A stretch of 36,315 bases of DNA from the NCBI GenBank assembly GCA_902705835.1, contig CACSIN010000006.1:44707-81021 (forward strand), in the 5' to 3' direction. Positions 1-9,097 of this stretch are shown piece after piece (positions within the stretch are counted from its first letter, which is position 1; each line of letters starts with the position of its first letter). The DNA is from BD1-7 clade bacterium. GTDB lineage: Bacteria; Pseudomonadota; Gammaproteobacteria; Pseudomonadales; DT-91. The notes under the pieces are model-generated. The model ran no database searches, was not told the origin of the DNA, and saw only the letters and a program-made list of their open reading frames with translations. A program made the translations under genes and the position numbers.

Positions 1-1174
1 GTAGTGTGCCAGCATTGAAAAGTGTTGGTGTAGAGCTCATGTAATCGAACGAGCTGAGTAATTCATAAAACTCGATAGCACGTGCGTTTTTGTCGTCTTC
101 TTGAACAGACAAACCCATCGCTACACGCATAAAGAAGATCTGCGGTAATTCAAAACGGGTTTCACGCCAGTGAATGAAGTAGCGGTCGTACAGTGTCTGC
201 AAACCCAAGTAGGTAAATTGCAGATCGCACTCAGGTTTTAGTGCTGCGCCCAAACGTTCAAGATCAAATTCTCTTAATTGAGGGGCGATCAGCTCCAGTT
301 CGATACCTTTCTCAATATAAGCAGGCAATGCTTTGGCATAGAGCGTCGACATATCGGTATGGGTAGCGCTGTCGGCAACATCGAGGAATGACAGGGCTTC
401 ACGACGCAAGCTATCGAGCAACAGGCGAGCTGTTACATAGGTGTAGTTAGGCTCTTCTTCGATCATGGTGCGAGCAGTCATTACTAATGACGTACTTAGA
501 TCATCAATGGAAACACCGTCGTATAGGTTTTTCAGGGCCTGTTCGACGATGGTTTTCGAGTTAACGTAATCCAGATCTGCACAAGCTTCTTTTACAACAC
601 GTTTAAAGCGTTTGATATCTAGTTTTTGTGTTTCGCCGTTTTCCAGAACAATATTGATAGCCGGCCCTTCGGCGTTGATATCGTCGATGTTGTCTTCGGC
701 ACGTTGGCGGGCATGTTCGGCACGATAGAGAACATAGGATTGAGCGATTTTGTGTTCGCCGCTGCGCATTAATGCCAGTTCGACTTGATCCTGAATATCT
801 TCAATATGAATTGTGCCACCAGAAGGCATGCGGCGACTGAAGGTTGCAGAAACCTGGTCAGTCAGCTTTGTTACAGTTTCACGGATACGTGCGGAAGCAG
901 CAGCAGCACCACCTTCAACAGCCAAGAAGGCTCGGGTGATAGCGATGCTGATTTTTTCATTATTGTACTGAACCACAGTACCGTTGCGCTTGATCACACG
1001 AATTTGGCCAGGGGCGGTCACATTAACCGTTGGCTGCTCGGTGGCTGGTGCGTTAGCTGCAGGTTCCTTGGCAGGAGGGGTTTGTTCGGTTTGCATGCTG
1101 ATTTCCGTTGGTTGTTCTGCTGCGTTGTTCTGGTTGATTGTTGTTAGGTAGTATTGGTGACTTTTAGCCGTCAT
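1..1174 (-). CDS. nrdA: Ribonucleoside-diphosphate reductase, class Ia alpha subunit (5' part; 3' end outside window)
   Basis: This is the large subunit of the aerobic ribonucleotide reductase, which reduces ribonucleoside diphosphates to deoxyribonucleotides for DNA synthesis with a beta (NrdB) partner. Reading the minus strand gives about 391 codons from an ATG at 1174-1172. Residues 1-57 are a low-complexity tail rich in Gln, Pro, Thr and Ala. The ATP-cone then starts near residue 58 (motif VIKRNGTVVQYNNEK), followed by the all-alpha N-terminal reductase region ending in a FELPQIFFMRVAMGLS segment. The catalytic cysteines and barrel lie beyond the left edge. An in-frame TGA just upstream limits the start; Met27 is an alternative start. 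No strong Shine-Dalgarno sequence is seen. nrdB, if it follows nrdA as usual, would be outside the window. Confidence 0.93.
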   Translation of the reverse strand, partial: MTAKSHQYYLTTINQNNAAEQPTEISMQTEQTPPAKEPAANAPATEQPTVNVTAPGQIRVIKRNGTVVQYNNEKISIAITRAFLAVEGGAAAASARIRETVTKLTDQVSATFSRRMPSGGTIHIEDIQDQVELALMRSGEHKIAQSYVLYRAEHARQRAEDNIDDINAEGPAINIVLENGETQKLDIKRFKRVVKEACADLDYVNSKTIVEQALKNLYDGVSIDDLSTSLVMTARTMIEEEPNYTYVTARLLLDSLRREALSFLDVADSATHTDMSTLYAKALPAYIEKGIELELIAPQLREFDLERLGAALKPECDLQFTYLGLQTLYDRYFIHWRETRFELPQIFFMRVAMGLSVQEDDKNARAIEFYELLSSFDYMSSTPTLFNAGTL

Positions 1175-2373
1175 CTTTCTACCGTCTAACGTTCACTCTG
1201 TCTGCTTTCTGCGCTTACGTCTGTATTCAATTGACTGTGTAAGTGCTGTTCAATTTTTTGTTCTGGCCGTTTCGTTCATTGTGTCGCGTCACGATGATTC
1301 AGCGAAATCCACTATGAGCCGAACATTGTTTAATGGCTCATATATCGCTGAAAAATGGTTCTGTCAGTGTGCCAATAGCTTATCAATATCGGGTTGTATG
1401 TTTATGCCAGAACCTATCTCTGAACTCATCCGAAGTCTAGCCAGAGCTATGCCAAATTTATGCCAGCATCAGATGTTAGTGAATGCCATCACTTGTTGAC
1501 GTTGAGTAACCTGGCGTATTCAGTCACTCATAACTTTCGGCCATATATTCGATGGCATTCGATCCTGCTGATGCAGAACCTCTCATTGTGAGCTGTTTGG
1601 ATGACATATAGCCGTTAAATCACTGTGATGTGACTTGTTTAGTATCCGATAATGCGAAACAGTCTTGTTGTCTGTTTCTATTTACGATTTTACGTATCAA
1701 AGCTATCGATGTGTTGTTGCGATGTCTTTTAGCCTGTCCATCGATCAATCCGTACATCAACGGTGAGACGCGTATGCTTTGGTGTAAAAATCGCATGTCG
1801 TGTGCCCCTCGGGTACTGCTGTTGTGGGGACGCGAACTCTCGGCGACTGTCGTCCGTGGCCTGGAATCTCCTGTTGTCGTGTGTTGTGCGAAGTCCAACT
1901 GCACGCTCTTAATACTACTTCCAATAATACTTCGGCTATTTTACCCAGTTTTATGGTGTGCTTTTTATGTACAAACCTGATGCTGATTCCGACCATGCCC
2001 ACGTATCCGATTGTGGGGGTGAAAATCAAAAAAGCACTACATATGGGGGTGATTCACTGTTGAGCTACAAGATAATGCGCTTTGGTATAATCTGCAAGCG
2101 AGAAAGCTGGGGCTAATCTGTGGATAAATTGTGTGAAAGTTGCGGATGTAAGTACCCGCTAACCTATCACTTTCGATAGCTATCAGGATCCTAAAAACAG
2201 TCCTTGGTTATAACTGTTGAGATTAAATTTTGAAATTATTTTGTTTGACTTTTATGGGCTTTGTGCGTCGATTTGGATACGACATGTTGTGTTGTCTGCA
2301 CTACTTTGGCACAAGATGTAGTTTTTCGTGGTCGTATGCGTTGGTAGGTTGAAATTTGGTGTGCTAGCTCATT
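1175..2373. other. 1.2 kb intergenic region upstream of nrdA, no convincing gene
   Basis: This stretch separates the start of nrdA from the end of the ABC ATPase gene, both on the minus strand. Several ORFs of 70-116 codons fall here on both strands, but they overlap each other, are rich in Cys, Leu, Arg and Trp without domain-like patterning, and lack ribosome binding sites. I treat none as a gene. It contains a perfect DnaA box (2119-2127). I looked for an NrdR-box pair and a cobalamin riboswitch core and found neither convincingly. It probably includes the nrdA promoter and a long leader, or decayed sequence. Confidence 0.5.
2119..2127 (-). promoter_or_regulatory. DnaA box (TTATCCACA on the minus strand)
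   Basis: The plus strand reads TGTGGATAA, the exact complement of the high-affinity DnaA site TTATCCACA. It lies about 945 bases upstream of the nrdA start codon. DnaA is known to regulate nrdAB in E. coli, so the location is suggestive. A single 9-mer can occur by chance, and the distance from nrdA is large. Confidence 0.4.
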
Positions 2374-3441
2374 CTATTGGAAGTAGATGATGTGTTTAAA
2401 CGCCGGTTCAATGGTCACTGTCTCGCCAATATCATGGTTTTGATGGCTGGGAACAGCAATGCTGAGGCTGTTTCCAGAGGCTGCTCTGACGTGGTGCAGC
2501 GTCTGCGTGCCTGCAAACTGTTTGTGTGTGATGATTACGGCCACTGGGGTGCCAGAGGTTCTATCGGGTTTGTTATCAGGATTGATGAGCCAATCATCCG
2601 GTCGTGAAAGTAGCTCAACAGGTTGGCTGACCAGATCTGCCTGCACTTGCGCCTGTGTTTCTGTAGTCGCGGGAAACGGAATGCTGCCAAACTCGGTATC
2701 GAATTGTTGATGGCTATTGAGCTGTGCGTTTATGAGAGTCCCTTGGCCGACAAATTGAGCCACAAACCGAGTTGAGGGTGTGTGATAAAGCTGGTAGGGC
2801 GTGCTGAATTGTTCCAAATGTGCTTGATTAAGAATGCCAACGGCATCACCAAACGCGAATGCCTCTGATTGATCGTGAGTGACTAGAATAGCGCCTGTTC
2901 CGGTGCTTTTGAGGATGTCACGAACATTCAGGCTTAGTGACTTCCTGAGCTCGGTATCAAGATTTGAAAAGGGTTCATCGAGTAATAAAAGTTTGGGCGC
3001 TGGCGCCAGCGCACGTGCTAATGCAACACGCTGCTGTTGACCGCCAGATAGTTCGTGAGGGTATCTGTGGTCGAAGCCGTTCAGGTTTACTAGGGTAAGC
3101 ATTTCTTGCACACGGGCACGCCAATCACCTTGGCGTGAGAGGCCAAAGGCAATATTGTCGGCAATAGTCATATGTGGGAAGAGGGCGTAATCCTGAAACA
3201 CAAACCCGATGCCGCGGCGATCCGGTTGTAGATGGCTAATGTCCTTACCATCCAGAATCAAGGTACCTTCTGCCAAGGGGTGGAACCCGGCGATTGTTCT
3301 TAGCAGTGTGGTTTTTCCACAGCCACTGGGGCCCAGCAGCGCACAAAGCTGGCCAGTTTCCAGTTCGATGCTGACACCGTCCAGCACGGTTGTTTGCTCG
3401 TAGCAACAAACAGCGTTTTGGATAGATAGCAATGATGTCAT
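2374..3441 (-). CDS. ABC transporter ATPase, FbpC/PotA-like
   Basis: This is the nucleotide-binding subunit of an importer-type ABC system, 355 residues. Walker A is GPSGCGKT at 37-44. The Q-loop region reads VFQDYALFPHM, which resembles ferric-iron (FbpC) and polyamine/sulfate importer ATPases. The signature LSGGQQQR and Walker B LLLLDEP follow. The C-terminal third (after about residue 235) fits a TOBE-type regulatory region. It starts 16 bases after the argF stop, so it is probably co-transcribed with argD-argF. No permease or substrate-binding protein gene is beside it, so the substrate cannot be assigned. Iron(III) is only the closest resemblance. Confidence 0.88.
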   Translation of the reverse strand: MTSLLSIQNAVCCYEQTTVLDGVSIELETGQLCALLGPSGCGKTTLLRTIAGFHPLAEGTLILDGKDISHLQPDRRGIGFVFQDYALFPHMTIADNIAFGLSRQGDWRARVQEMLTLVNLNGFDHRYPHELSGGQQQRVALARALAPAPKLLLLDEPFSNLDTELRKSLSLNVRDILKSTGTGAILVTHDQSEAFAFGDAVGILNQAHLEQFSTPYQLYHTPSTRFVAQFVGQGTLINAQLNSHQQFDTEFGSIPFPATTETQAQVQADLVSQPVELLSRPDDWLINPDNKPDRTSGTPVAVIITHKQFAGTQTLHHVRAASGNSLSIAVPSHQNHDIGETVTIEPAFKHIIYFQ

Positions 3442-3457
3442 GGTCAGGGCTCGGGCA

Positions 3458-4375
3458 TCAGCCCTTGGCGTTTTCCAGTAGTAGGAATTCGACGAGAGAT
3501 TTTTGTGCGTGTAGTCGATTTTCTGCTTCGTCCCAGGCTACTGAGCTTGGGTGATCTAGCATGTTTTCGCTGATTTCTTCTCCGCGGTGTGCTGGTAGGC
3601 AGTGCATGAAGAGTGCGCCCTCATTGGCGATCTTCATTAAAGCGTCGTTAATCTGGAAGCTAGCGAACGCCGTTTCACGGGCTTTTTGCTCATCTTCCTG
3701 CCCCATGGAGGCCCAAACATCGGTAACCAGTAGGTCTGCGTTTTGGGCAGCAGATTCCGCATCGTGGGTGACAGTAACGCGATCAGCATGCGCCTCAAGC
3801 AGGGCTTTGTCTGGCTCATAGCCGGGAGGGCAGGCGATAGCCAGCTCAAAATCGAACTGAGCGGCTGCCAACATATAAGACTGGCACATGTTATTACCAT
3901 CACCGATCCAAGCGACTTTTTTACCTTGGATAGAACCACGATGTTCTTGATACGTTTGCATATCGGCAAGCAGCTGGCATGGATGGTAGCCATCGGTCAG
4001 CGCGTTAATAACAGGCACACTGGAGTGTTTGGCAAACTCGACTAAGCGCTCGTGGCCGAAGGTGCGGATCATAATAATGTCGAGCATCGACGATAAAACA
4101 ATAGAGCTGTCAGCAATAGGTTCGCCGCGGCCAAGTTGGGTGTCCCGTGGAGACAAAAACATAGCATGGCCGCCCAGTTGCGCCATGCCTGCTTCGAAGG
4201 ATACACGGGTGCGCGTTGAGGATTTCTCAAACAACATGCCCATAACGTAGCCTTTAAAAGGCTGTTGCTGGCGAATATTTGCCAGCTGTTTTTTCATTTC
4301 GATAGCGCGATGAATAATGTGCTGGAGTTCTTCCGGCGTGCAATCGTTCAACGTCAAAAAATGTCTAAGAGCCAT
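3458..4375 (-). CDS. argF: Ornithine carbamoyltransferase
   Basis: The enzyme makes citrulline from ornithine and carbamoyl phosphate in arginine biosynthesis; it acts in the cytosol as a trimer. The 305-residue length is normal. The carbamoyl-phosphate loop STRTR is at 53-57, the [11 protein letters not shown] segment follows in the middle, and the C-terminal [10 protein letters not shown] motif carries the catalytic Cys of the ornithine-binding loop. It lies 27 bases after argD and 16 bases before the ABC ATPase gene, all in the same direction, so an arg operon is likely. Confidence 0.97.
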   Translation of the reverse strand: MALRHFLTLNDCTPEELQHIIHRAIEMKKQLANIRQQQPFKGYVMGMLFEKSSTRTRVSFEAGMAQLGGHAMFLSPRDTQLGRGEPIADSSIVLSSMLDIIMIRTFGHERLVEFAKHSSVPVINALTDGYHPCQLLADMQTYQEHRGSIQGKKVAWIGDGNNMCQSYMLAAAQFDFELAIACPPGYEPDKALLEAHADRVTVTHDAESAAQNADLLVTDVWASMGQEDEQKARETAFASFQINDALMKIANEGALFMHCLPAHRGEEISENMLDHPSSVAWDEAENRLHAQKSLVEFLLLENAKG

Positions 4376-4402
4376 AACAATACCTGTTGTTCCTTTCGTC
4401 GA

Positions 4403-5569
4403 TCAGCCGAGGCCAGCGATCAGATCGCAGACGATGTCCACCAGTTGGTCAGCTTCTTCCTGCTGGATAATAAGTGGTGGAAGTAAACGGATAACCTTGC
4501 CAGCAGTTACATTGATCAGTGCGCCTTTGTCGAGCGCTTCAGCAACCAGTTGGGTGCAGTCTTCAGTAAGTTCAATGCCAAGCATTAAACCCTTGCCGCG
4601 AATATTGGCAACTTTGTTGTTGTCTGCCAGACGGCTTTTGAATTGTTCGAGTAGGTACGTACCCATTTGCGCAGCGTGATCGGTGAGCTTACCGTCATAG
4701 ATTCTTCCTACGGTGGTAAGCGCTGCCGCGGTTGCAAGCGGGTTGCCGCCATAGGTCGAGCCATGAGTGCCCGGCACCAGAATACCTGCAGCTTCGCCGT
4801 GCGCAAGGCAAGCGCCAATTGGTACACCATTGCCCAAGCCTTTGGCTGTGGTAACAACATCCGGAATAAAGTCATGGTGCTGATAGGCAAAGTAAGTGCC
4901 TGTGCGGCCATTGCCGGTTTGTACTTCGTCAAGCATCAGTAGCCAGTTATTCTTGCGGCAGATTTTATACAGCTCATCAAGATAGTTGTCATCAGGCACA
5001 TTCAACCCGCCTTCGCCTTGTACGGGCTCGACAAAAACCGCAACAATGTTGGGGTTATCAGACAGTGCATCTACCAGCTCAGGATTGTTGTAATCCAGAT
5101 GGATGAAACCGTCAGGTAGGGGGCCAAAACCTTGTTTTATTGCACTGTTGCCAGTAGCCGTCAAGGTTGCCAGCGTTCGACCATGAAATGACCGATTGAA
5201 AGTAATAATGGTTGGCGTTTCAATGCCTTTTTCATAGCCGTATTTACGGGCGATTTTAATTGCCGCCTCGTTGGCTTCCGCACCAGAGTTCGAGAAGAAA
5301 CAGTTGGTCATGCCGCTGATATTCGTCAGCTTGTCGGCAAGCACCTGTTGATTGTCAATTTGATAAAGATTTGACGTATGCAATAAGCGTTTGGCTTGTG
5401 CAGATATTGCCTCAGCAACATCAGCATCAGCATGACCAAGTGCACAAACACCTATGCCGCTTAATGCATCAAGATAGCGATTGCCGTCTCGATCAAACAG
5501 CCACACACCTTCGCCTCGCTCAAAGGTTACCGGCAAACGCCCGTAGGTGTTCATAATGCTGTTTGACAT
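4403..5569 (-). CDS. argD: Acetylornithine aminotransferase (class III PLP enzyme)
   Basis: The enzyme exchanges the amino group between N-acetylglutamate semialdehyde and glutamate to form N-acetylornithine, and often also serves as succinyldiaminopimelate aminotransferase in lysine synthesis. The 388 residues include the class III landmarks: NSGAEANEAAIK near 95-106, the LDEVQTGNGRTG segment with the PLP-contacting Asp, and TTAKGLGNGVPIG with the Schiff-base Lys. It is the first gene of the argD-argF-ABC unit. No clear ArgR operator was recognised upstream. Confidence 0.95.
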   Translation of the reverse strand: MSNSIMNTYGRLPVTFERGEGVWLFDRDGNRYLDALSGIGVCALGHADADVAEAISAQAKRLLHTSNLYQIDNQQVLADKLTNISGMTNCFFSNSGAEANEAAIKIARKYGYEKGIETPTIITFNRSFHGRTLATLTATGNSAIKQGFGPLPDGFIHLDYNNPELVDALSDNPNIVAVFVEPVQGEGGLNVPDDNYLDELYKICRKNNWLLMLDEVQTGNGRTGTYFAYQHHDFIPDVVTTAKGLGNGVPIGACLAHGEAAGILVPGTHGSTYGGNPLATAAALTTVGRIYDGKLTDHAAQMGTYLLEQFKSRLADNNKVANIRGKGLMLGIELTEDCTQLVAEALDKGALINVTAGKVIRLLPPLIIQQEEADQLVDIVCDLIAGLG

Positions 5570-5892
5570 AGCTGCCTCCCGACGCCAGAAATCTGAACGG
5601 TGGTTCTGTTAGTTTGGAGCTCAAAACACTGGATGGAAATAAATACCGAGCCCCTGAAATACAATAGGCAGCTCAAAAAGCTGCCCACCAAAGACGCGAT
5701 GCTAAGTTAAATTTTCTGCTAAATCAATAGATGTGCGGTTGAAACGGTGGGTATGGGTGCCTTGCTCAGGTCGCCCTCTGCACCGATTTGAGGTAGAATT
5801 CCCGGCCTTGAACTTTAAGCGGTACCATCGATGGTCGGGCGTGTTGTCTGGTCGGCGGTGATATCAAACTCAGACAACGTCAGGTTATCGTG
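5570..5892. other. Divergent intergenic region argD / grxD
   Basis: This 323-base stretch lies between divergent genes and contains no ORF of interest. It holds a perfect 7-bp hairpin (GGCAGCT at 5667-5673, AGCTGCC at 5679-5685, loop CAAAA) with no T-tract on either strand, so it is not a typical terminator. A possible -10 (TAGAAT, 5794-5799) faces grxD, but I see no good -35 at the right distance. Confidence 0.4.
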
Positions 5893-6216
5893 ATGGATAT
5901 TGTTGATACAATCAAAGAACAGATCGAGAGCAATACAGTCCTTCTGTACATGAAAGGCTCTCCAAATCAGCCACAGTGTGGTTTTTCTCAGCGTGCGTCT
6001 CAGGCAGTGATGGCTTGCGGCAAACGATTTGCGTATGTAGACATTCTGTCTAACCCTGATATTCGTTCAACGTTGCCACAATACGCAAACTGGCCAACAT
6101 TCCCTCAGTTGTGGGTTGCTGGTGAGCTAGTTGGTGGTTGCGATATTATCGGCGAAATGTATGAAAGTGGTGAGCTGCAAGAGCTATTGAATGAAGCAGT
6201 GCCTGGCGAGAGCTAA
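5893..6216 (+). CDS. grxD: Monothiol glutaredoxin, CGFS type
   Basis: This is a Grx4-type glutaredoxin that binds a glutathione-coordinated [2Fe-2S] cluster and takes part in iron-sulfur cluster delivery, often with a BolA partner. The 107 residues are the usual single-domain size. The CGFS active site is at 29-32, within QPQCGFSQ; WPTFPQLW and a GGCDI glutathione-binding segment follow. GTG at 5890 immediately precedes ATG at 5893; I chose ATG because AGG at 5882-5884 is better spaced from it. A good terminator follows at 6285-6313. Confidence 0.96.
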   Translation: MDIVDTIKEQIESNTVLLYMKGSPNQPQCGFSQRASQAVMACGKRFAYVDILSNPDIRSTLPQYANWPTFPQLWVAGELVGGCDIIGEMYESGELQELLNEAVPGES

Positions 6217-6284
6217 GATGCGATTAGCATCGGGTCTGTAGTTGTTTAGGCAAGTCTTTGCGAAATACGACGATGACCTTCCCT

Positions 6285-6313
6285 AAACCGGCTTTCCTAG
6301 CCGGTTTATTTTT
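6285..6313 (+). terminator. Rho-independent terminator after grxD
   Basis: The arms AAACCGGC (6285-6292) and GCCGGTTT (6300-6307) pair perfectly around a 7-base loop and run into ATTTTTG on the plus strand. It is about 70 bases after the grxD stop. Confidence 0.85.
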
Positions 6314-6397
6314 GCCTGAAATACGCTGACGCGCGTCTTTTATCCTGCGATTCCTTTCTTTTTCTGCAGCCAGGCGAAGCGTTGTAGGCGTGATAGA

Positions 6398-8899
6398 TCA
6401 GCCGATGTTGCGGTGTACTTGTCTGTTTGAGATTAGCCTGTTTTGGCCAACCCCCAGAGTTAATAGGATAAGGAGCATCAGCAAGCCCATGTTACCGCCG
6501 CCTGATGGCGAGTCATTCGAGGTATTGTCGATCGGACTGGCATCGTCATCCAAAATCGTGGCTGAGACTCGGTCAATCATCGAAATATCCGGGTCGTCGG
6601 ATGATAAAACAACAGAGAACCCTTCATGGTCTTCGATATCGCTGTCGTCGCTGACATTGATGGTTAATTCCGCACGATCGCTGCCGGCTTCAAAAGTAAC
6701 CTGCCCTTGTGGCAGCTGGTTATCCTGAAAATCCTGCGGATTTGCCGATGGTGCAGCGACGGCTTCAACACGATAACGGATGGTCAGTGCTGTTGTGATA
6801 TCGCCAGTGCGTATCAGTGTGTATGTAAATGTTTTGTTGGATTCAAATTGTTGCAGGGCTAATGGTGACACGGCAATTGTTGCTGTGCCTGGGGCAGCGG
6901 CAACTGAAAAGTCACCGACGGAATAGTTGAAGAAGACGTTGTCGACACAGCGAACCCGAATTCTGCCGCCGCTGGTTGGCAAATTAGGTATTACGACATC
7001 TTCGTCGCCATCATTCGGTGTATTGGGTGTCAGTACCTCGGCAAAGCGATCTCCGCCATCGGCGGAAAAGGCAATTTCTACATTGGCACAATTAACCGGT
7101 GCTTGATCGGTGCCAGCGACGTCCCAGCGTACTTGTTGGATCGATAGACCATCGAAAGTATCACTACCATTGGGGGCCGTAACGATAAACGGCCCGCTAT
7201 CCCCATCAACGGATAGTCGCATATCATCTTGATCCACGCCCATATCCTGTGCTCGGAGAGTGACTCTGAAATTCAGGCTTCGACTGCGGCTTGGTAGGCG
7301 TTCACCTTTGTTTGCAATCATGTCGTTTTGCTTGAGCGCTTCAGCGAAAGGAATAAGGCGGATGCCGTCGCTAGACCCTGGCATTGATCGGATAAGAGGC
7401 CCACTGCCTTGATCGGTATGCATCATGTTAGCGGAGACGCTCGGGTTGCCGAGGTCCATTTGCTCCCAGGTATAGGTTCCGGCGGTGTTACTGCTGGCAC
7501 TTAGCCGAAAAGGGCTGAGTTTTGGGATGATATAATCAGGCCCAGCATCGACGTTTGGAATGAGCGTCGAGCGAGTTTCTGAGCGGCCGCAGCGATCGCC
7601 ACGGACGTTTGAGAAGGGAATTTCTCCGTCAATAAACTCGCGAATTTGCTCAACGCTGCGACCGTGAAAGTACGGGTTGACCGCGCCTTGCAAATCTTCG
7701 CCTTGGCAAATACCTGCGTAAGACATAATGGTTGAGCCGGACCCGACCTCAACGGCGGAGGCTGCGAGAAACTCGCTGCGCGAATCGTCATCAGCAAATG
7801 AGCCATTGCTGTGTTGTTGGCGGTTCCCTGCGCAGAAGCCTGATTGACCGTTGAACGAGTGCGTAGCACCAAGTTGGTGGCCGATCTCGTGTGCGAGCAA
7901 GTCAATATAGAAAATTTCTGTGGTCGGGTTACTGAGGCCGGATGCGCCTTTCGCCTTGCGGGTGTTATCGCACACTGAAGCAACTGATGCGAGGCCACCG
8001 CCATTGCTGGTTAATATATGACCGATGTCGTATGCGTCACTGCCGATACGGCTGTCAATGTAGCTTTGGTTGGCATTGAGCAAACTTGAGCTATTACTGC
8101 CCGGAAAGGTGCTTTGTGAATCCGCCATCAGCTCTTCGCCGGAGACTAATTCGAAACGAACGCTAACGTCACGCTCAAACACTTGGTTGATCCGGTTCAG
8201 TGCGATGACGACCTGGTTGAAGGCCTTCGCAGCAGTTGGCGAGCCGAGACTAACTGCATTGCGGTACCCTAATGAGGTACTGATCGCAATGCGGTAGATT
8301 TTCAATCGATCGCCAAAGCGTTTTTCAGATGTGTCTTTGGGTGCATCTCTCGAATTATCATCAAGCAGATATTGCAGGCTGTGATCCTGATGATCGTGGC
8401 CTTCAACGCCGCAGTTGTATACCGGTTTTTCATTCGCCATTGCAGTCGTTGATCGGTAGGCCAAATCGCTGGCTGTGTTAGAAAAATGTTGTTCGGGGAC
8501 AATTTGTACCACGCCAGAAGGCGTTAACAAGCGCGCGTACAGCCCTTGAGTGTTGATTTCCATCGTTCCGCTGATGCCGTTTTCACCGCTAACTCGGAAG
8601 GTTTGCATATGCGGGTATCTGGCGTGCAACGCTGCAGATAGTAGCGATGTGGGTGTTATTTGAACGGCCAGATTGGTGCCATCAGGAAGCGGCAAAACGA
8701 TTGAGCGCGTCTCCGGCGTTATAGTCGGTGTGGCCAGTGCGGTGACCGTACGCGAGGAATTCCCCTTGCCGGCTAAGTCTGTATTTTGATACCAGATGTC
8801 GTCTGAATAAGCGGGCGTACTATTGAAAAGAAATAATAAGCAAATCAGAAGGCTAGGTAGTACAGCTACAACATTACAGCTTTTGAAGATCCCTTTCAT
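6398..8899 (-). CDS. Secreted metzincin metalloprotease (reprolysin-like) with Calx-beta domain and GlyGly-CTERM-like tail
   Basis: This is a predicted exported zinc endopeptidase. I chose the ATG at 8899 (833 residues) because it directly starts a signal peptide (MKGIFKS then a hydrophobic run ending in PAYS near 32). An in-frame ATG 21 codons upstream would bury the signal. The zinc motif HEIGHQLGATH is at 337-347, followed by a Met-turn TIMSYAG near 392-398, as in metzincins. After the protease comes a beta-sandwich region, then a Calx-beta-like domain ending in ISMIDRVSATILDDD. The C-terminus has SGGGNMG near 799-805, a hydrophobic helix, then Arg-containing sequence, resembling GlyGly-CTERM sorting tails handled by rhombosortase. 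No rhombosortase gene is in the window. The natural substrate is unknown. Confidence 0.88.
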   Translation of the reverse strand: MKGIFKSCNVVAVLPSLLICLLFLFNSTPAYSDDIWYQNTDLAGKGNSSRTVTALATPTITPETRSIVLPLPDGTNLAVQITPTSLLSAALHARYPHMQTFRVSGENGISGTMEINTQGLYARLLTPSGVVQIVPEQHFSNTASDLAYRSTTAMANEKPVYNCGVEGHDHQDHSLQYLLDDNSRDAPKDTSEKRFGDRLKIYRIAISTSLGYRNAVSLGSPTAAKAFNQVVIALNRINQVFERDVSVRFELVSGEELMADSQSTFPGSNSSSLLNANQSYIDSRIGSDAYDIGHILTSNGGGLASVASVCDNTRKAKGASGLSNPTTEIFYIDLLAHEIGHQLGATHSFNGQSGFCAGNRQQHSNGSFADDDSRSEFLAASAVEVGSGSTIMSYAGICQGEDLQGAVNPYFHGRSVEQIREFIDGEIPFSNVRGDRCGRSETRSTLIPNVDAGPDYIIPKLSPFRLSASSNTAGTYTWEQMDLGNPSVSANMMHTDQGSGPLIRSMPGSSDGIRLIPFAEALKQNDMIANKGERLPSRSRSLNFRVTLRAQDMGVDQDDMRLSVDGDSGPFIVTAPNGSDTFDGLSIQQVRWDVAGTDQAPVNCANVEIAFSADGGDRFAEVLTPNTPNDGDEDVVIPNLPTSGGRIRVRCVDNVFFNYSVGDFSVAAAPGTATIAVSPLALQQFESNKTFTYTLIRTGDITTALTIRYRVEAVAAPSANPQDFQDNQLPQGQVTFEAGSDRAELTINVSDDSDIEDHEGFSVVLSSDDPDISMIDRVSATILDDDASPIDNTSNDSPSGGGNMGLLMLLILLTLGVGQNRLISNRQVHRNIG

Positions 8900-9052
8900 G
8901 ACTCTTCGCCTGTATGTGAAGTGTGCTCCTTCAACACTAGGAAAAAAAACCGAATTGATCAAAAAATGAGCAAAATGATCAAAGGTGCCGGATTCTGGTT
9001 CCGGTGGTGGGGTAAAACCGATGCGGTTGGTAGTTTTCCTTTTTGGGACGGT

Positions 9053-9058
9053 TATAAT
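9053..9058 (+). promoter_or_regulatory. Candidate -10 (TATAAT) for the membrane coiled-coil gene
   Basis: A perfect TATAAT lies 39 bases before the ATG at 9098. The nearest -35-like TTGGTA (9027-9032) gives a 20-base spacer, longer than ideal, so only the -10 is convincing. Confidence 0.45.
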
Positions 9059-9097
9059 GAACGTTTCTACCTGAAGCTGTTGGAAATTGCTTAGCCT

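Noticed and set aside
785-1147. 120-codon plus-strand ORF
   Set aside because: Antisense to the nrdA coding region; composition is not protein-like.
1281-2063. Several small ORFs on both strands upstream of nrdA
   Set aside because: They overlap one another, lack ribosome binding sites, and are Cys/Arg/Trp-rich without domain pattern.
2086-2091. Perfect TATAAT on the plus strand in the nrdA upstream gap
   Set aside because: No gene lies downstream on this strand, and the nearest -35-like sequence (2060-2065) is 20 bases away. A small RNA is possible but unsupported.
5667-5685. 7-bp hairpin in the argD-grxD gap as a terminator
   Set aside because: No T-tract on either strand, and it is upstream of both genes rather than after one.
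5890-5892. GTG start for grxD
   Set aside because: The ATG three bases later has better spacing to AGG and is the usual family start.
6398-8899. Metalloprotease as the RiPP leader peptidase
   Set aside because: It lies about 15 kb away behind housekeeping genes, is secreted, and the locus has its own C39 domain.
8900-8962. Upstream ATG for the metalloprotease
   Set aside because: It would put about 21 residues, including a charged segment, before the signal peptide.
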